From Streptomyces ortus (GTDB lineage Bacteria > Actinomycetota > Actinomycetes > Streptomycetales > Streptomycetaceae), in NCBI RefSeq assembly GCF_026341275.1, contig NZ_JAIFZO010000002.1, positions 4,618,118 through 4,682,117 on the forward strand: a DNA stretch of 64,000 nt. Reading direction: 5' to 3'. Shown here piece by piece: positions 1 to 8,732 of this stretch (positions are counted from its first letter, which is position 1; each line of letters opens with the position of its first letter). The position numbers were made by a program, and so were the translations under genes. Under the pieces are notes generated by a model. It did no database searches, had not been told where the DNA came from, and saw only the letters and a list, made by a program, of their open reading frames with translations.

Positions 1-1
1 G

Positions 2-868
2 GGCTGGCTCGTCCCCACCTCACCGCAGGAGGTCATGACACGGCTGCTGCGCGAGATGCACGAGCACGTCGTCGCGACCCAGTCACGCATGGGCGAGGCG
101 GTGTCCGCCTTCGAGTGGTACGCGGCCCTCGGCGGCGACTCGCGCTCACCCGCCGAGGGAGTGGCCATCCGGGTGCTCGACGGACTGCCCCGCATCCGCG
201 CCGCCATGGACGAGGCGACCGAGGCCTGCACCTCCGAGGTGCTGGCCGTCCAGCCGGGCGGCATCCGCCGCGAGGACGAACTCTCCGAAGGCCTGCACCG
301 GGCGCTCGCGCTGCGCCGCCGCGGGGTGCGCATGCGCGACCTGTACACGCACGTCGCCCGGCACGGCCAGGGCCTGCGGAACTACATGGAGCTGATGGAG
401 GAGGCGGCGGAGGCCCGTACCCTCGACGAGGTCACCGAGCGGCTCATCGTCTTCGACCGCACGGTCGCGTTCATCCCCGCGAGCCCCGACCGCACCATGG
501 CCCTGGAGCTGCGCCACCCGGCGCTGGTGGGTTACCTCGTCACCGTCTTCGAACGGCTCTGGCGGCTGGCCATCCCCCTCACCGCGCCCCTCCCGGACAC
601 CGGCATCGAGGGCATCACCCACCGCGAACGCTCCATCGCGGCACTGCTCGCCGAAGGACACCAGGACGCGGTGGTCGCCGAACGCCTCGGCATCAGCGTC
701 CGTACGTGCCGGGCGCACATCGCCCGGCTGTCGGAGACGCTGGGAGCCGCCAGCCGTACGCAGCTGGGGGTGCGGATCGCCCAGGCGGGCCTGGACGGGC
801 CGCCGCGCTCCGCGGAACCGCAGCCGCTCACCGTTCCCGATCGGCCAGGAACCCCGAGCGACCACTGA
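2..868 (+). CDS. LuxR-HTH transcriptional regulator, 5'-truncated by the window
   Basis: The frame is open to the window edge. The codons before the first ATG (position 35) encode W-L-V-P, matching the EWLRP segment near residue 60 of the paralogue at complement 926..1918, so roughly 58 N-terminal residues lie outside the window and the ATG at 35 is internal. The middle part (EVLAVQPGG, ERLIVFDRTVAFIP) resembles the TrmB/phospholipase-D-like sensor region of actinobacterial regulators. The C-terminal ~60 residues form a LuxR-type HTH (AERLGISVRTCRAHIARL). It is expected to be a cytoplasmic DNA-binding regulator; the ligand is unknown. It converges on its paralogue, which suggests a duplication. 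Confidence 0.8.
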   Translation, partial: GWLVPTSPQEVMTRLLREMHEHVVATQSRMGEAVSAFEWYAALGGDSRSPAEGVAIRVLDGLPRIRAAMDEATEACTSEVLAVQPGGIRREDELSEGLHRALALRRRGVRMRDLYTHVARHGQGLRNYMELMEEAAEARTLDEVTERLIVFDRTVAFIPASPDRTMALELRHPALVGYLVTVFERLWRLAIPLTAPLPDTGIEGITHRERSIAALLAEGHQDAVVAERLGISVRTCRAHIARLSETLGAASRTQLGVRIAQAGLDGPPRSAEPQPLTVPDRPGTPSDH

Positions 869-925
869 GACAACACGCGCCGACCGGGCACAGGTTTTCC
901 CCCTCGTGCGCCGCGTGCGCGGCTC

Positions 926-1918
926 TCACTCCGGGGGCCCCTCCTGCTTCAGGATGCCCGACATGGCGATCAGGTAGCCCAGCTGCGCACGGCTTCCGCT
1001 GCCCAGCGCGGTGGCCAGCTTCGCTATGTGCGCGCGGCACGTCCGTACGTTCATGCCGAGGCGGCGGGCGATGGCCTCGTCGACGTGGCCCTCCACCAGG
1101 AGTTTGGCGATCGAGTGCTGGATGTTGGTGATGCCGTCCGGGGAGGTTTCGTACGGCGCGCCGGCGGTCAGCGGGACGGCTCGGCCCCAGACGAACTCGA
1201 AGACCTTGATCAGGTAGCGGACGAGACCGGGGTGCCGCAGTTCCAGGGCGACCTGCTGGTCGTCGCGAGTGGGGATGAAGGCGACCGTCTCGTCACAGAC
1301 GATGAGGCGTTCCACCAGCTCGTCGATGGTCCGGTACTCGACCTTGCCCTCCGCGAGCTGCGCCACGTAGGCCAGCCGCTCGGGGTTGTAACGAGCCGTG
1401 TGCTGATACAGCGTCCGTATGCGCACACCACGTTCGATCATCGGTTTGTCGCGCTCCAGCCCCTGCAGCAGGCTGCGCTCCGAACCGCGGTCGCTCGGCT
1501 GGATCGTGAGCATCTCGGTCTGGCACTGGGACGTGGCCAGGTTGAGCGCCGCGTTGATACGGTCGCCGCCTTCCAGGACCGTGATCGAGTTGCTGTTCGT
1601 CGTCTCCTGGACCCGCAGGGCCATGAATGGCTCGAATGCATCGGCCAGCTGCATCGAGAGGCGCCTGCGGTCGGAGATCTCCCGCTCGATGGGGTCAAGT
1701 CGTTGCGCCAGCACGACCGACGGCGGTACGGGGCGCAGCCACTCCGCGTCGTCGGGGTCGGGGTGAAGCAGCGCGAACTCCATCAAACAGGGAGCCGCCT
1801 CCACGTCCGTGCGGGCGATGCGACCCACTCGTAGAGCGTCTGCGTAAAGACGTCCACCTTCCTCACACAGTTCGGCCACCGAATGGGGATGTGTCGCTTT
1901 TGTTTTATTTATTGTCAA
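926..1918 (-). CDS. LuxR-HTH transcriptional regulator (paralogue of the first gene)
   Basis: 330 residues, collinear with the truncated gene at 2..868. Shared features are the LTIQPSD/VLAVQPG core, the VERLIVCDETVAFIPTRDD segment, and a C-terminal LuxR HTH with ARRLGMNVRTCRAHIAKLA. This looks like a complete copy. The assigned start is a TTG at 1918 with a GGAG only about 2 nt upstream, which is poor; a GTG at V14 (HSVAEL) is possible, so the N-terminus is uncertain. The TTGACA at the assigned start could instead be a promoter -35. The gene is divergent from the small-peptide gene at 2050, with about 130 bp between them, so it is a candidate regulator of that peptide operon. That link is inferred from position only. 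Confidence 0.8.
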   Translation of the reverse strand: MTINKTKATHPHSVAELCEEGGRLYADALRVGRIARTDVEAAPCLMEFALLHPDPDDAEWLRPVPPSVVLAQRLDPIEREISDRRRLSMQLADAFEPFMALRVQETTNSNSITVLEGGDRINAALNLATSQCQTEMLTIQPSDRGSERSLLQGLERDKPMIERGVRIRTLYQHTARYNPERLAYVAQLAEGKVEYRTIDELVERLIVCDETVAFIPTRDDQQVALELRHPGLVRYLIKVFEFVWGRAVPLTAGAPYETSPDGITNIQHSIAKLLVEGHVDEAIARRLGMNVRTCRAHIAKLATALGSGSRAQLGYLIAMSGILKQEGPPE

Positions 1919-2049
1919 ATCTCCACCCCCCAGGGTCCTGAACGTGCAGGAACATGATGCATCGATTATGTGGTCACGACGTGCCCGAATGAGCCATCGT
2001 CGTACCCGACGGGGGAAGACGGAACTTTCAAGTGAGGACGAAGCCGACT

Positions 2050-2256
2050 ATGCGTAAGAAAATGCTTCGCTCGGTGCTTGTCGCCGCCTTCTCCGCCGTC
2101 GTGGCATTCGGAGCATTGAGCGACGCTTCTATCGCGAAGAGTGACGATCAGGCCGACAGTCACTGGCCGGCGGCGGCGATCGACTACCAGGCGACCGGCG
2201 TGCCGGACTCCCACTGGCCGGCCCCGCCGGTGGTGGACGACGGCTCCGGAGGCTGA
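2050..2256 (+). CDS. Small secreted peptide with two DSHWPA repeats
   Basis: 68 residues from ATG 2050, or 74 from a GTG at 2032. I prefer 2050 because it gives a classical signal peptide (basic MRKKMLRS, hydrophobic LVAAFSAVVAFGAL, likely processing near the SIA at residues 27-29) and has GAGGA about 11 nt upstream; GTG 2032 lacks a well-placed site. The mature part is about 39 residues, acidic, and carries DSHWPA twice, each followed by a short hydrophobic/acidic tail. It has no Cys. It overlaps in expression with the next gene, whose ribosome site GGAGG lies in its last codons. I do not recognise a named family. A signalling peptide or a modified-peptide precursor are both possible. Confidence 0.65.
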   Translation: MRKKMLRSVLVAAFSAVVAFGALSDASIAKSDDQADSHWPAAAIDYQATGVPDSHWPAPPVVDDGSGG

Positions 2257-2257
2257 C

Positions 2258-2593
2258 ATGAGCACTCCTCCCGACGACCGGTCCTTCCGCAGAGAGATGG
2301 CCACCGCCTATCGCTCCGGCTGGCACTTCATCGACCTGGCCACCGCCATCCCCCACAGCGGTGACTCGTTGATGGTGACCGTCTTCGGAGAGCCGGTCGT
2401 GGTGACGCGGGACGACGAGGACGACGTACGGGCGTACCGGTGTCTGCGGCGGCCTCGGGGGGCGCCGCAGCCGGTACGGTGCGCCATTCGGTACGGAATG
2501 ATCTTTGTGAACCTCGATCAGCGCGATCACCGGCTGGACGAGCCGGAGGCCCCGGACGTACGAACCATCGCAGCCACCCCCCGCAGTGCCTGA
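2258..2593 (+). CDS. Degenerate Rieske-like small protein
   Basis: 111 residues starting at ATG 2258, one base after the peptide stop codon, with GGAGG at 2248-2252. The layout resembles the N-terminal Rieske module of ring-hydroxylating oxygenases: W-H-F-I-D-L..., VTVFGEPVVVTRD, then YRCLRRPRGAP where an iron-sulfur CxHRGAP site is expected, and CAIRYGMIFVNLD where CxYHGWxFxNLD is expected. Both ligand histidines are missing, so a 2Fe-2S cluster is unlikely. There is no catalytic iron domain. It is probably a non-catalytic relic or a repurposed binding protein working with the peptide encoded just upstream. Function unknown; the Rieske resemblance is my own pattern match. Confidence 0.6.
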   Translation: MSTPPDDRSFRREMATAYRSGWHFIDLATAIPHSGDSLMVTVFGEPVVVTRDDEDDVRAYRCLRRPRGAPQPVRCAIRYGMIFVNLDQRDHRLDEPEAPDVRTIAATPRSA

Positions 2594-2636
2594 AGCGATT
2601 CCCCCGTCGTAGTAGATCGCTCAGGCGCTTCCCCCC

Positions 2637-2683
2637 GCAGCGGCGTCACCGTGACCTGAACACGGTGACGCCGCTGCAGTTTT
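2637..2683 (+). terminator. Intrinsic terminator of the peptide operon
   Basis: A perfect 17-bp inverted repeat (2637-2653 with 2661-2677, loop ACCTGAA) followed by AGTTTT. It closes the peptide/Rieske-like operon and also faces the convergent gene ending at 2792. Confidence 0.85.
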
Positions 2684-2791
2684 CAGGCAAGTTCCGGCAG
2701 GCATGTTTCAGCAGGAATGCTTCATGCCTCCCCCACCCCTCCACAAGGGTGAAAACCGGCCTCGCGCCGCGACCGGCCCCAAGGGCGGCCC

Positions 2792-3205
2792 TCAGCAGTT
2801 GCCCATCGCCGACGTCAGGGCGATCTCGATGACCACCCGGGCCGGATTGGGCGACGGCGTCCTGTTGTACCGCTCGGCATAGTGGCGCACCGCCTCCGCG
2901 ACCCGCTCCGGATCCCCGGACACCGTCGCGCGCCCCTCCAGCGTCGCCCACCGCCGCCCCTCGAACTGGCAGACGGCGACCGGCATCCCGCCGGGCCCGG
3001 CGGCCAGCACGTTGCGTACCTTCTTGCTGGAACCGGAGGCGATGACCCGAGCCAGACCGGCCCCGGGATCGTATGTAACGCCGACGGGCACCATGTGCGG
3101 GGTGCCGTCGGGACGGAAGGTGCTCAGGGTGCACACGTGGCGTTCCCGCCAGAAGCCGAGATAGGAGTCGCCGGGATCGCGCGGGTTCACGGGGTACGAG
3201 GCCAT
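2792..3205 (-). CDS. Pyridoxamine 5'-phosphate oxidase-like (split-barrel flavin/F420) protein
   Basis: 137 residues from ATG 3205. The pattern ERHVCTLSTFRPDGTPHMVPVGVTYD and the later GRRWATLEGRATV are typical of the PNPOx-like split-barrel fold used by FMN- or F420-dependent enzymes of actinobacteria. It is probably a soluble dimeric oxidoreductase. The substrate cannot be inferred. In-frame codons upstream run into the clpB promoter region, so 3205 is the sensible start. It is divergent from clpB. Confidence 0.75.
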   Translation of the reverse strand: MASYPVNPRDPGDSYLGFWRERHVCTLSTFRPDGTPHMVPVGVTYDPGAGLARVIASGSSKKVRNVLAAGPGGMPVAVCQFEGRRWATLEGRATVSGDPERVAEAVRHYAERYNRTPSPNPARVVIEIALTSAMGNC

Positions 3206-3301
3206 GAACCGGAACCTAACCCGTCGAGTCCCCCCGAGCGCCCCCGGGTTTCCCCCGGGACCCGCACGGCCCTCCATCCCCCCATGACCCCCCATGGCTT
3301 C

Positions 3302-3322
3302 CTTGAGTGGAATAGACTCAAC
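3302..3322 (+). promoter_or_regulatory. HAIR operator (HspR-binding inverted repeat) before clpB
   Basis: CTTGAGT (3302-3308), seven bases, then ACTCAAC (3316-3322). This matches the HspR-associated inverted repeat CTTGAGT-N7-ACTCAAG except for the last base. HspR represses dnaK, clpB and lon in Streptomyces. The repeat lies 90 bp before the clpB start, so clpB here is very probably heat-induced by loss of HspR binding. Confidence 0.85.
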
Positions 3323-3411
3323 TTTGTGTACGTTGGTTGGGTCAGCCAACACCGCACGAGCATGCGCACCAGCACCAGCACCAGCACCCGCACGAGGAGG
3401 AGAACGCGAAC

Positions 3412-6129
3412 GTGGACGCCGAGCTGACCAACAGGAGCCGGGACGCCATCAACGCGGCCAGCAGCAGGGCCGTGTCCGAAGGTCACCCCGACCTCACCCC
3501 CGCGCACCTGCTGCTGGCGCTGCTGGCCGGGCAGGAGAACGAGAACATCACCGACCTGCTGGCCGCGGTCGAGGCCGACCAGGCCGCCGTACGGACGGGC
3601 GCCGAGCGCGTCCTCGCCGCGCTGCCCAGCGTGACCGGCTCCACCGTCGCCCCGCCACAGCCCAACCGCGAGCTGCTGGCGGTCATCGCCGACGCGAGCG
3701 AGCGGGCCAGGGAACTCGGGGACGAGTTCCTCTCCACCGAGCACATGCTGATCGCGATCGCCGCCAAGGGCGGCCAGATCGGCGACATACTCTCCCAGCA
3801 GGGGGCCAGCGCCAAGAAGCTGCTGGAAGCGTTCCAGAAGAGCAGGGGAGGGCGCCGGGTGACCACCCCGGATCCCGAGGGCCAGTACAAGGCACTCGAA
3901 AAGTTCGGTACCGACTTCACCGCCGCGGCCCGGGACGGCAAGCTCGACCCGGTCATCGGCCGCGACCAGGAGATCCGCCGCGTCGTCCAGGTCCTGTCGC
4001 GGCGCACCAAGAACAACCCCGTCCTGATCGGGGAGCCCGGCGTCGGCAAGACCGCCGTGGTGGAGGGCCTCGCCCAGCGGATCGTCAAGGGCGACGTGCC
4101 CGAGTCCCTCAAGAACAAGCGGCTGGTCTCGCTCGACCTGGGCGCGATGGTCGCGGGCGCCAAGTACCGCGGCGAGTTCGAGGAGCGGCTCAAGACCGTC
4201 CTCGCGGAGATCAAGGACTCCGACGGCCAGATCATCACCTTCATCGACGAGCTGCACACCGTCGTCGGCGCGGGCGCGGGCGGCGATTCGGCCATGGACG
4301 CCGGAAACATGCTCAAGCCCATGCTGGCCCGCGGCGAACTGCGCATGGTCGGCGCCACCACCCTCGACGAGTACCGCGAGCGGATCGAGAAGGACCCCGC
4401 GCTGGAGCGGCGCTTCCAGCAGGTGCTGGTCGCCGAGCCGACCGTCGAGGACACCATCGCCATCCTGCGCGGCCTCAAGGGCCGGTACGAGGCACACCAC
4501 AAGGTGGTCATCGCGGACAGCGCGCTCGTCGCCGCCGCGACCCTCTCCGACCGGTACATCACCTCCCGCTTCCTGCCCGACAAGGCCATCGACCTCGTCG
4601 ACGAGTCCGCGTCCCGGCTGCGGATGGAGATCGACTCCTCGCCCGTCGAGATCGACGAGCTGCAGCGGGTCGTCGACCGGCTGCGCATGGAGGAATTGGC
4701 GCTCGACAAGGAGACCGACGCGGCCTCCAAGCAGCGGCTGGACAAGCTGCGGCGCGACCTCGCCGACAAGGAGGAGGAGCTGCGCGGGCTGACCGCCCGC
4801 TGGGACAAGGAGAAGCAGTCCCTCAACCGCGTCGGTGAGCTGAAGGAGCGGCTGGACGAACTGCGCGGCCAGGCCGAGCGGGCCCAGCGCGACGGCGACT
4901 TCGACACCGCCTCCAAGCTCCTGTACGGCGAGATCCCCACCCTGGAGAGGGACCTGGAGGAGGCCTCCGAGGCCGAGGTGGAGGCCGCCAAGGGCACGAT
5001 GGTCAAGGAGGAGGTCGGCCCGGACGACATCGCGGACGTGGTCGGCGCCTGGACCGGCATCCCCGCCGGCCGCCTCCTGGAGGGCGAGACGCAGAAGCTC
5101 CTGCGCATGGAGGAGGAGCTGGGCCGCCGGCTGATCGGCCAGAGCGAGGCCGTACAGGCCGTCTCCGACGCCGTGCGCCGTACGCGCGCGGGGATCGCCG
5201 ACCCGGACCGCCCCACCGGCTCGTTCCTCTTCCTCGGCCCGACCGGTGTCGGCAAGACCGAGCTGGCCAAGGCCCTCGCGGACTTCCTCTTCGACGACGA
5301 GCGGGCCATGATCCGCATCGACATGTCGGAGTACGGCGAGAAGCACAGCGTGGCCCGTCTCGTCGGCGCGCCGCCCGGCTACGTCGGCTACGAGGAGGGC
5401 GGCCAGCTCACCGAGGCGGTCCGCAGGCGCCCGTACAGCGTCGTGCTCCTGGACGAGGTGGAGAAGGCGCACCCGGAGGTCTTCGACGTCCTGCTCCAGG
5501 TCCTCGACGACGGCCGGCTCACCGACGGACAGGGCCGGACGGTCGACTTCCGCAACACCATCCTGGTCCTCACCTCGAACCTGGGCAGCCACTACCTGAT
5601 CGACCCCCTCACGAGCGAGGAGCAGAAGAAGGAACAGGTCATGGAGGTGGTGAGGAGTTCTTTCAAGCCGGAGTTCCTCAACCGGCTCGACGACCTCGTG
5701 GTCTTCTCGGCGCTGAACAAGGAGGAACTGGAACGCATCGCCAGGCTCCAGGTCGGCCGTCTCGCGAAGCGGCTCGCCGAGCGCCGGCTCACCCTGGAGA
5801 TCACCGACGAGGCACTGGCCTGGCTCGCGGACGAGGGCAACGACCCGGCGTACGGGGCCCGGCCGCTGCGCCGGCTCGTGCAGACCGCCATCGGTGACCG
5901 GCTCGCCAAGGAGATCCTCTCCGGCGAGGTCAAGGACGGCGACACGGTCCGCGTGGACGCCTTCGGTGACGGCCTCATCGTCGGACCCGCGACGGGGCCC
6001 GTGACGGTCGCGGCGGAGGGCCCGGCGACGGGTGCCGCGCAGGGTACGGCGGGCGGTCCCGCGGACGGGCCCGCGGATGGTTCCGCACCTGGCTCCGGGA
6101 GCGGTCCGGCGCCGGGCAAAACGCTCTGA
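3412..6129 (+). CDS. clpB: ClpB disaggregase (AAA+ chaperone)
   Basis: About 905 residues. The start is GTG 3412, with GAGGAGGAG at about 3394-3402, giving the family N-terminus (M)DAELTNRSRDAINAA. Domains in order: Clp N-domain repeats (1-145), AAA-1 with Walker A GEPGVGKT near residue 206, the M-domain coiled coil (about 400-520), AAA-2 with GPTGVGKT, and a C-terminal D2 small domain. It threads aggregated proteins with DnaK/DnaJ/GrpE in the cytosol. There is no ClpP-binding loop evident, as expected. The last ~45 residues are a Gly/Pro/Ala low-complexity tail that is longer than usual. A His/Gln-rich stretch upstream of 3412 is in frame but is best read as leader. Confidence 0.97.
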   Translation: MDAELTNRSRDAINAASSRAVSEGHPDLTPAHLLLALLAGQENENITDLLAAVEADQAAVRTGAERVLAALPSVTGSTVAPPQPNRELLAVIADASERARELGDEFLSTEHMLIAIAAKGGQIGDILSQQGASAKKLLEAFQKSRGGRRVTTPDPEGQYKALEKFGTDFTAAARDGKLDPVIGRDQEIRRVVQVLSRRTKNNPVLIGEPGVGKTAVVEGLAQRIVKGDVPESLKNKRLVSLDLGAMVAGAKYRGEFEERLKTVLAEIKDSDGQIITFIDELHTVVGAGAGGDSAMDAGNMLKPMLARGELRMVGATTLDEYRERIEKDPALERRFQQVLVAEPTVEDTIAILRGLKGRYEAHHKVVIADSALVAAATLSDRYITSRFLPDKAIDLVDESASRLRMEIDSSPVEIDELQRVVDRLRMEELALDKETDAASKQRLDKLRRDLADKEEELRGLTARWDKEKQSLNRVGELKERLDELRGQAERAQRDGDFDTASKLLYGEIPTLERDLEEASEAEVEAAKGTMVKEEVGPDDIADVVGAWTGIPAGRLLEGETQKLLRMEEELGRRLIGQSEAVQAVSDAVRRTRAGIADPDRPTGSFLFLGPTGVGKTELAKALADFLFDDERAMIRIDMSEYGEKHSVARLVGAPPGYVGYEEGGQLTEAVRRRPYSVVLLDEVEKAHPEVFDVLLQVLDDGRLTDGQGRTVDFRNTILVLTSNLGSHYLIDPLTSEEQKKEQVMEVVRSSFKPEFLNRLDDLVVFSALNKEELERIARLQVGRLAKRLAERRLTLEITDEALAWLADEGNDPAYGARPLRRLVQTAIGDRLAKEILSGEVKDGDTVRVDAFGDGLIVGPATGPVTVAAEGPATGAAQGTAGGPADGPADGSAPGSGSGPAPGKTL

Positions 6130-6149
6130 GCGGAATTCCGTCACCGGCG

Positions 6150-6176
6150 GGGGCGGGGGTTGCGGGCCCCCGCCCC
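6150..6176 (+). terminator. GC-rich hairpin downstream of clpB
   Basis: A perfect 10-bp stem (6150-6159 with 6167-6176) with a 7-nt loop, 20 bp after the clpB stop. There is no T-run, as is common for Streptomyces terminators. Confidence 0.6.
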
Positions 6177-6219
6177 GGATGGGAGAGGATGGCGGAATCC
6201 GTACGAAGGGAAAATCACG

Positions 6220-6747
6220 GTGAGCATCGACCCGTCCTCGATTCCGAACTTCGGGGGCCAGCCAGAGCCGAACCCCGGCGGACCGGCGGGCCCCGTCGTC
6301 CCGGATCAGGACCTTGTGAAGCAGCTCCTGGACCAGATGGAGCTGAAGTACGTCGTCGACGACGAGGGAGACCTCGCGGCGCCGTGGGAGCAGTTCCGTA
6401 CGTACTTCATGTTCCGCGGTGAGGACGACCAGCAGGTCTTCTCGGTGCGGACGTTCTACGACCGGCCGCACCAGATCGACGAGAAGCAGCAGCTGCTCGA
6501 ATCGATCGACGACTGGAACCGCCGCACGCTGTGGCCCAAGGTCTACAGCCACACGCACGACGACGGCACCGTCCGCCTGATCGGCGAGGCGCAGATGCTG
6601 ATCGGCACGGGCGTCAGCCTGGAGCACTTCGTGTCGTCGACGGTCAGCTGGGTGCGGGCCGCCATCGAGTTCGACAAGTGGCTCGTCGAGCAGCTCGGCC
6701 TGGAGCAGGAGATCGACGAGGCCGAGAAGCCGCAAGAGGACGAGTAG
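6220..6747 (+). CDS. YbjN domain-containing protein
   Basis: 175 residues from GTG 6220, chosen because GAAGGG sits 9 nt upstream. The core (LLDQMELKYVVDDEGDLAAPW ... YFMFRGEDDQQVFSVRTFYD, then WNRRTLWPKVYSH, and an acidic C-terminus) fits the YbjN family, which shares a type III secretion chaperone-like fold. In actinobacteria these proteins are soluble and of unclear role. It lies just after clpB but behind a hairpin, so co-transcription is uncertain. Confidence 0.8.
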   Translation: MSIDPSSIPNFGGQPEPNPGGPAGPVVPDQDLVKQLLDQMELKYVVDDEGDLAAPWEQFRTYFMFRGEDDQQVFSVRTFYDRPHQIDEKQQLLESIDDWNRRTLWPKVYSHTHDDGTVRLIGEAQMLIGTGVSLEHFVSSTVSWVRAAIEFDKWLVEQLGLEQEIDEAEKPQEDE

Positions 6748-6794
6748 TCCGAGTAGCCCGCCCAGCGGACCGGCGGCCCTGTGAGCCACCGGCC

Positions 6795-7994
6795 CTACAG
6801 TGGCTTGTGGGCCAGTACGACCAGATACGCCCCGTACGCGAACGAGAGCCCGGCCAGGGCACCGACCACCAGGGTCGCGTGCCACGGCCGGGCTCTCGCC
6901 GTCCGCGCCAGTGCGCACGCGAGGGGCAGCAGCAGCGGGAACGCCGGCAGCAGGAACCGCGGCTTGCACTCGAAGAACCCGGCGCCGCCGGCCGCCACGA
7001 ACAGCAGCACGCCCGTGTAGACCAGCAGTGGCGCGGGAGCGCGGTCCGCGAGCAGCAGCCCGTACAGCAGGAGCGCCGCCGCGACGATCACCATCGACAT
7101 GGGGAAGACGAGCAGGTCGCCCTCCAGCAGCAGATGCCGTACGAAGCGCAGCGCGTCCAGGCCGAAGTCGAAGCGCGAGCCCCACAGCCGCTGCACCTCG
7201 AAGTAGCCGCCGAGCGGATCGCCCTGCCGCCGCCCCACCCACAGCACGTACGCAGTCCAGCCGAGCGGGGCGAGCGCCGCGCCCGTCCACAGCCTGTGGG
7301 TAACTTTTCCGCGCCGCCGGTACAGCTCGTACGCCGCCGCCGCGAGGACCGCCGCGGCGACCGCGAACCCGTTCGGCCGGGCCAGCCCCGCGCCCGCCGC
7401 GAGGGTGCCCGCCCACACCCACCGGCCGGTGAGGACGGCGTACAGCGACCAGGCCGCGAAGGCGGTCAGGACCGGCTCCGTGTACGCCATGGACAGCACG
7501 ACGGAGTGCGGCAGCAGGGCCCACAGGAGGACGAGGGCGGTGGCGACGGCCCGGTCGTGCAGCCGGGCCCCGATCGCGTAGATCCCGCAGGCGGCGACCG
7601 CGGCGGCCGTCCACGAGACCAGCAGGCCCGCGCCGGGCCCGCTGAGCGGGGTCAGCTCCATGACGGCCCGCAGCAGCCCCGGATAGAGCGGGAAGAACGC
7701 CAGGTCGCTGTGGACGACGTCGGGGTGGAACCGCAGACTGCGGCCGTAGCCGTCCCCGGCGATCCGCAGATACCAGATGGAGTCCCAGGACCGCCCGAGC
7801 AACAGCACAGGGTGCTGCCCGACCGCCCAGGCGGTCAGGGCGACGGCCGCGGCCCCCAGCAGCCGGGCCGCCAGGAACAGTCCGAGGGCGGTGCGCATGG
7901 CGGCGGCCGGGACCGGCAGCCGGGGGCGGGCGGGACCCTCGACGGCGGTGGGGGACGTGACGGCGGGCGGAGCGAGGTCGGGTGCGAGGGTCAC
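6795..7994 (-). CDS. PIG-V/GPI18-like integral membrane mannosyltransferase
   Basis: About 399 residues from GTG 7994 (VTLAPDLAPP); ATG 7898 is another possible start. A first luminal loop carries WDSIWYLRIAGDGY, the acidic motif of GT-C glycosyltransferases of the PIG-V type, followed by FFPLYPGLLR. About nine further hydrophobic segments follow. Such proteins use polyprenyl-phosphate sugars to glycosylate lipids or proteins on the outer face of the membrane. The acceptor is unknown. Confidence 0.75.
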   Translation of the reverse strand: MTLAPDLAPPAVTSPTAVEGPARPRLPVPAAAMRTALGLFLAARLLGAAAVALTAWAVGQHPVLLLGRSWDSIWYLRIAGDGYGRSLRFHPDVVHSDLAFFPLYPGLLRAVMELTPLSGPGAGLLVSWTAAAVAACGIYAIGARLHDRAVATALVLLWALLPHSVVLSMAYTEPVLTAFAAWSLYAVLTGRWVWAGTLAAGAGLARPNGFAVAAAVLAAAAYELYRRRGKVTHRLWTGAALAPLGWTAYVLWVGRRQGDPLGGYFEVQRLWGSRFDFGLDALRFVRHLLLEGDLLVFPMSMVIVAAALLLYGLLLADRAPAPLLVYTGVLLFVAAGGAGFFECKPRFLLPAFPLLLPLACALARTARARPWHATLVVGALAGLSFAYGAYLVVLAHKPL

Positions 7995-8155
7995 ATGAGC
8001 AGATTGAGGGTAATCCCGCCCATTTGCGAGCACCGCGCGGCCGAGCGGGTCCGGTTCACCCCCATATCCGGCCGCACCGGCGCGCCGCCGTGACAAGGGG
8101 GCGTCTCAGCTGTGCTCGGCTTTCCCAGCTCGCCTGGTCTGTGTGCTCGACTGCC

Positions 8156-8584
8156 TCAAACGGACACCTCTGCCCATACGGTCTTGCCCACGGGGTGACG
8201 AGGCGCCGACCCCCAGCGCACGGTCAGGGCGTCCACGAGGAGAAGTCCTCGGCCGGACTCGCTCCCGGGATGCGGTGCGGACGGGACCGCGGGTGGCCGC
8301 TTCACGGAGGCGGCGTCCGCGACCTCGATACGCACCAGACCCGCGGCGGCGTCGAGGGTGAGCCGGAGGCTGAAGCCCCGCCCCGGGACCCGGCCGTGCG
8401 CCACGGCGTTCGCGGCGAGCTCGCCGACGACGAGGGCGACCGCGCAGGTCGCGTCCGACGCTGCGGGATGACCCCAGTCCTCCATGCGCCGGACGGCAAG
8501 ACGGCGAGCGAGCCGTGCACCTCGCGGCGAGGCGGCGAACCAGGTTGCTGCGCGGGGGAGTTCGTTCATCGTTTCTGTCGGCAC
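8156..8584 (-). CDS. RsbW-like ATP-binding regulatory protein (HATPase_c_2)
   Basis: 142 residues (GTG 8584; ATG 8569 is also possible). It is a single GHKL ATPase domain with the N-box ELAANAVAHG, the DAASVKRP region in place of the usual G1 box, and GRGLLLVDALTVRWG. Streptomyces encodes many such anti-sigma/switch-kinase-like proteins, often beside XRE-DUF5753 and DUF397 genes, and here it is divergent from exactly that pair. The partner is not identifiable from sequence. Confidence 0.8.
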   Translation of the reverse strand: MPTETMNELPRAATWFAASPRGARLARRLAVRRMEDWGHPAASDATCAVALVVGELAANAVAHGRVPGRGFSLRLTLDAAAGLVRIEVADAASVKRPPAVPSAPHPGSESGRGLLLVDALTVRWGSAPRHPVGKTVWAEVSV

Positions 8585-8732
8585 GGCTGGTCAGTCCTTG
8601 TCCGTCGAGCCGGGACTCATCCCGGCCTGTATGTGGGTCGTCACGTTCCGTGCTCAAGAGTCGTCCGTTCGCCCTACGCTCGACAGATGACACAGCCTTA
8701 CATTTCATCTCGTAAGGAACGGAAGTGACGCT

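Noticed and set aside
3337..3411. N-terminal His/Gln-rich extension of ClpB
   Set aside because: GTG 3412 has an excellent ribosome site and gives the family N-terminus; the extension is repeat-like leader beside the HspR box.
3187..7614. A 1475-residue minus-strand frame opposite clpB and its neighbours
   Set aside because: It lies opposite the well-supported clpB and YbjN genes and has the low-complexity Arg/Gly/Leu composition of an antisense frame in GC-rich DNA.
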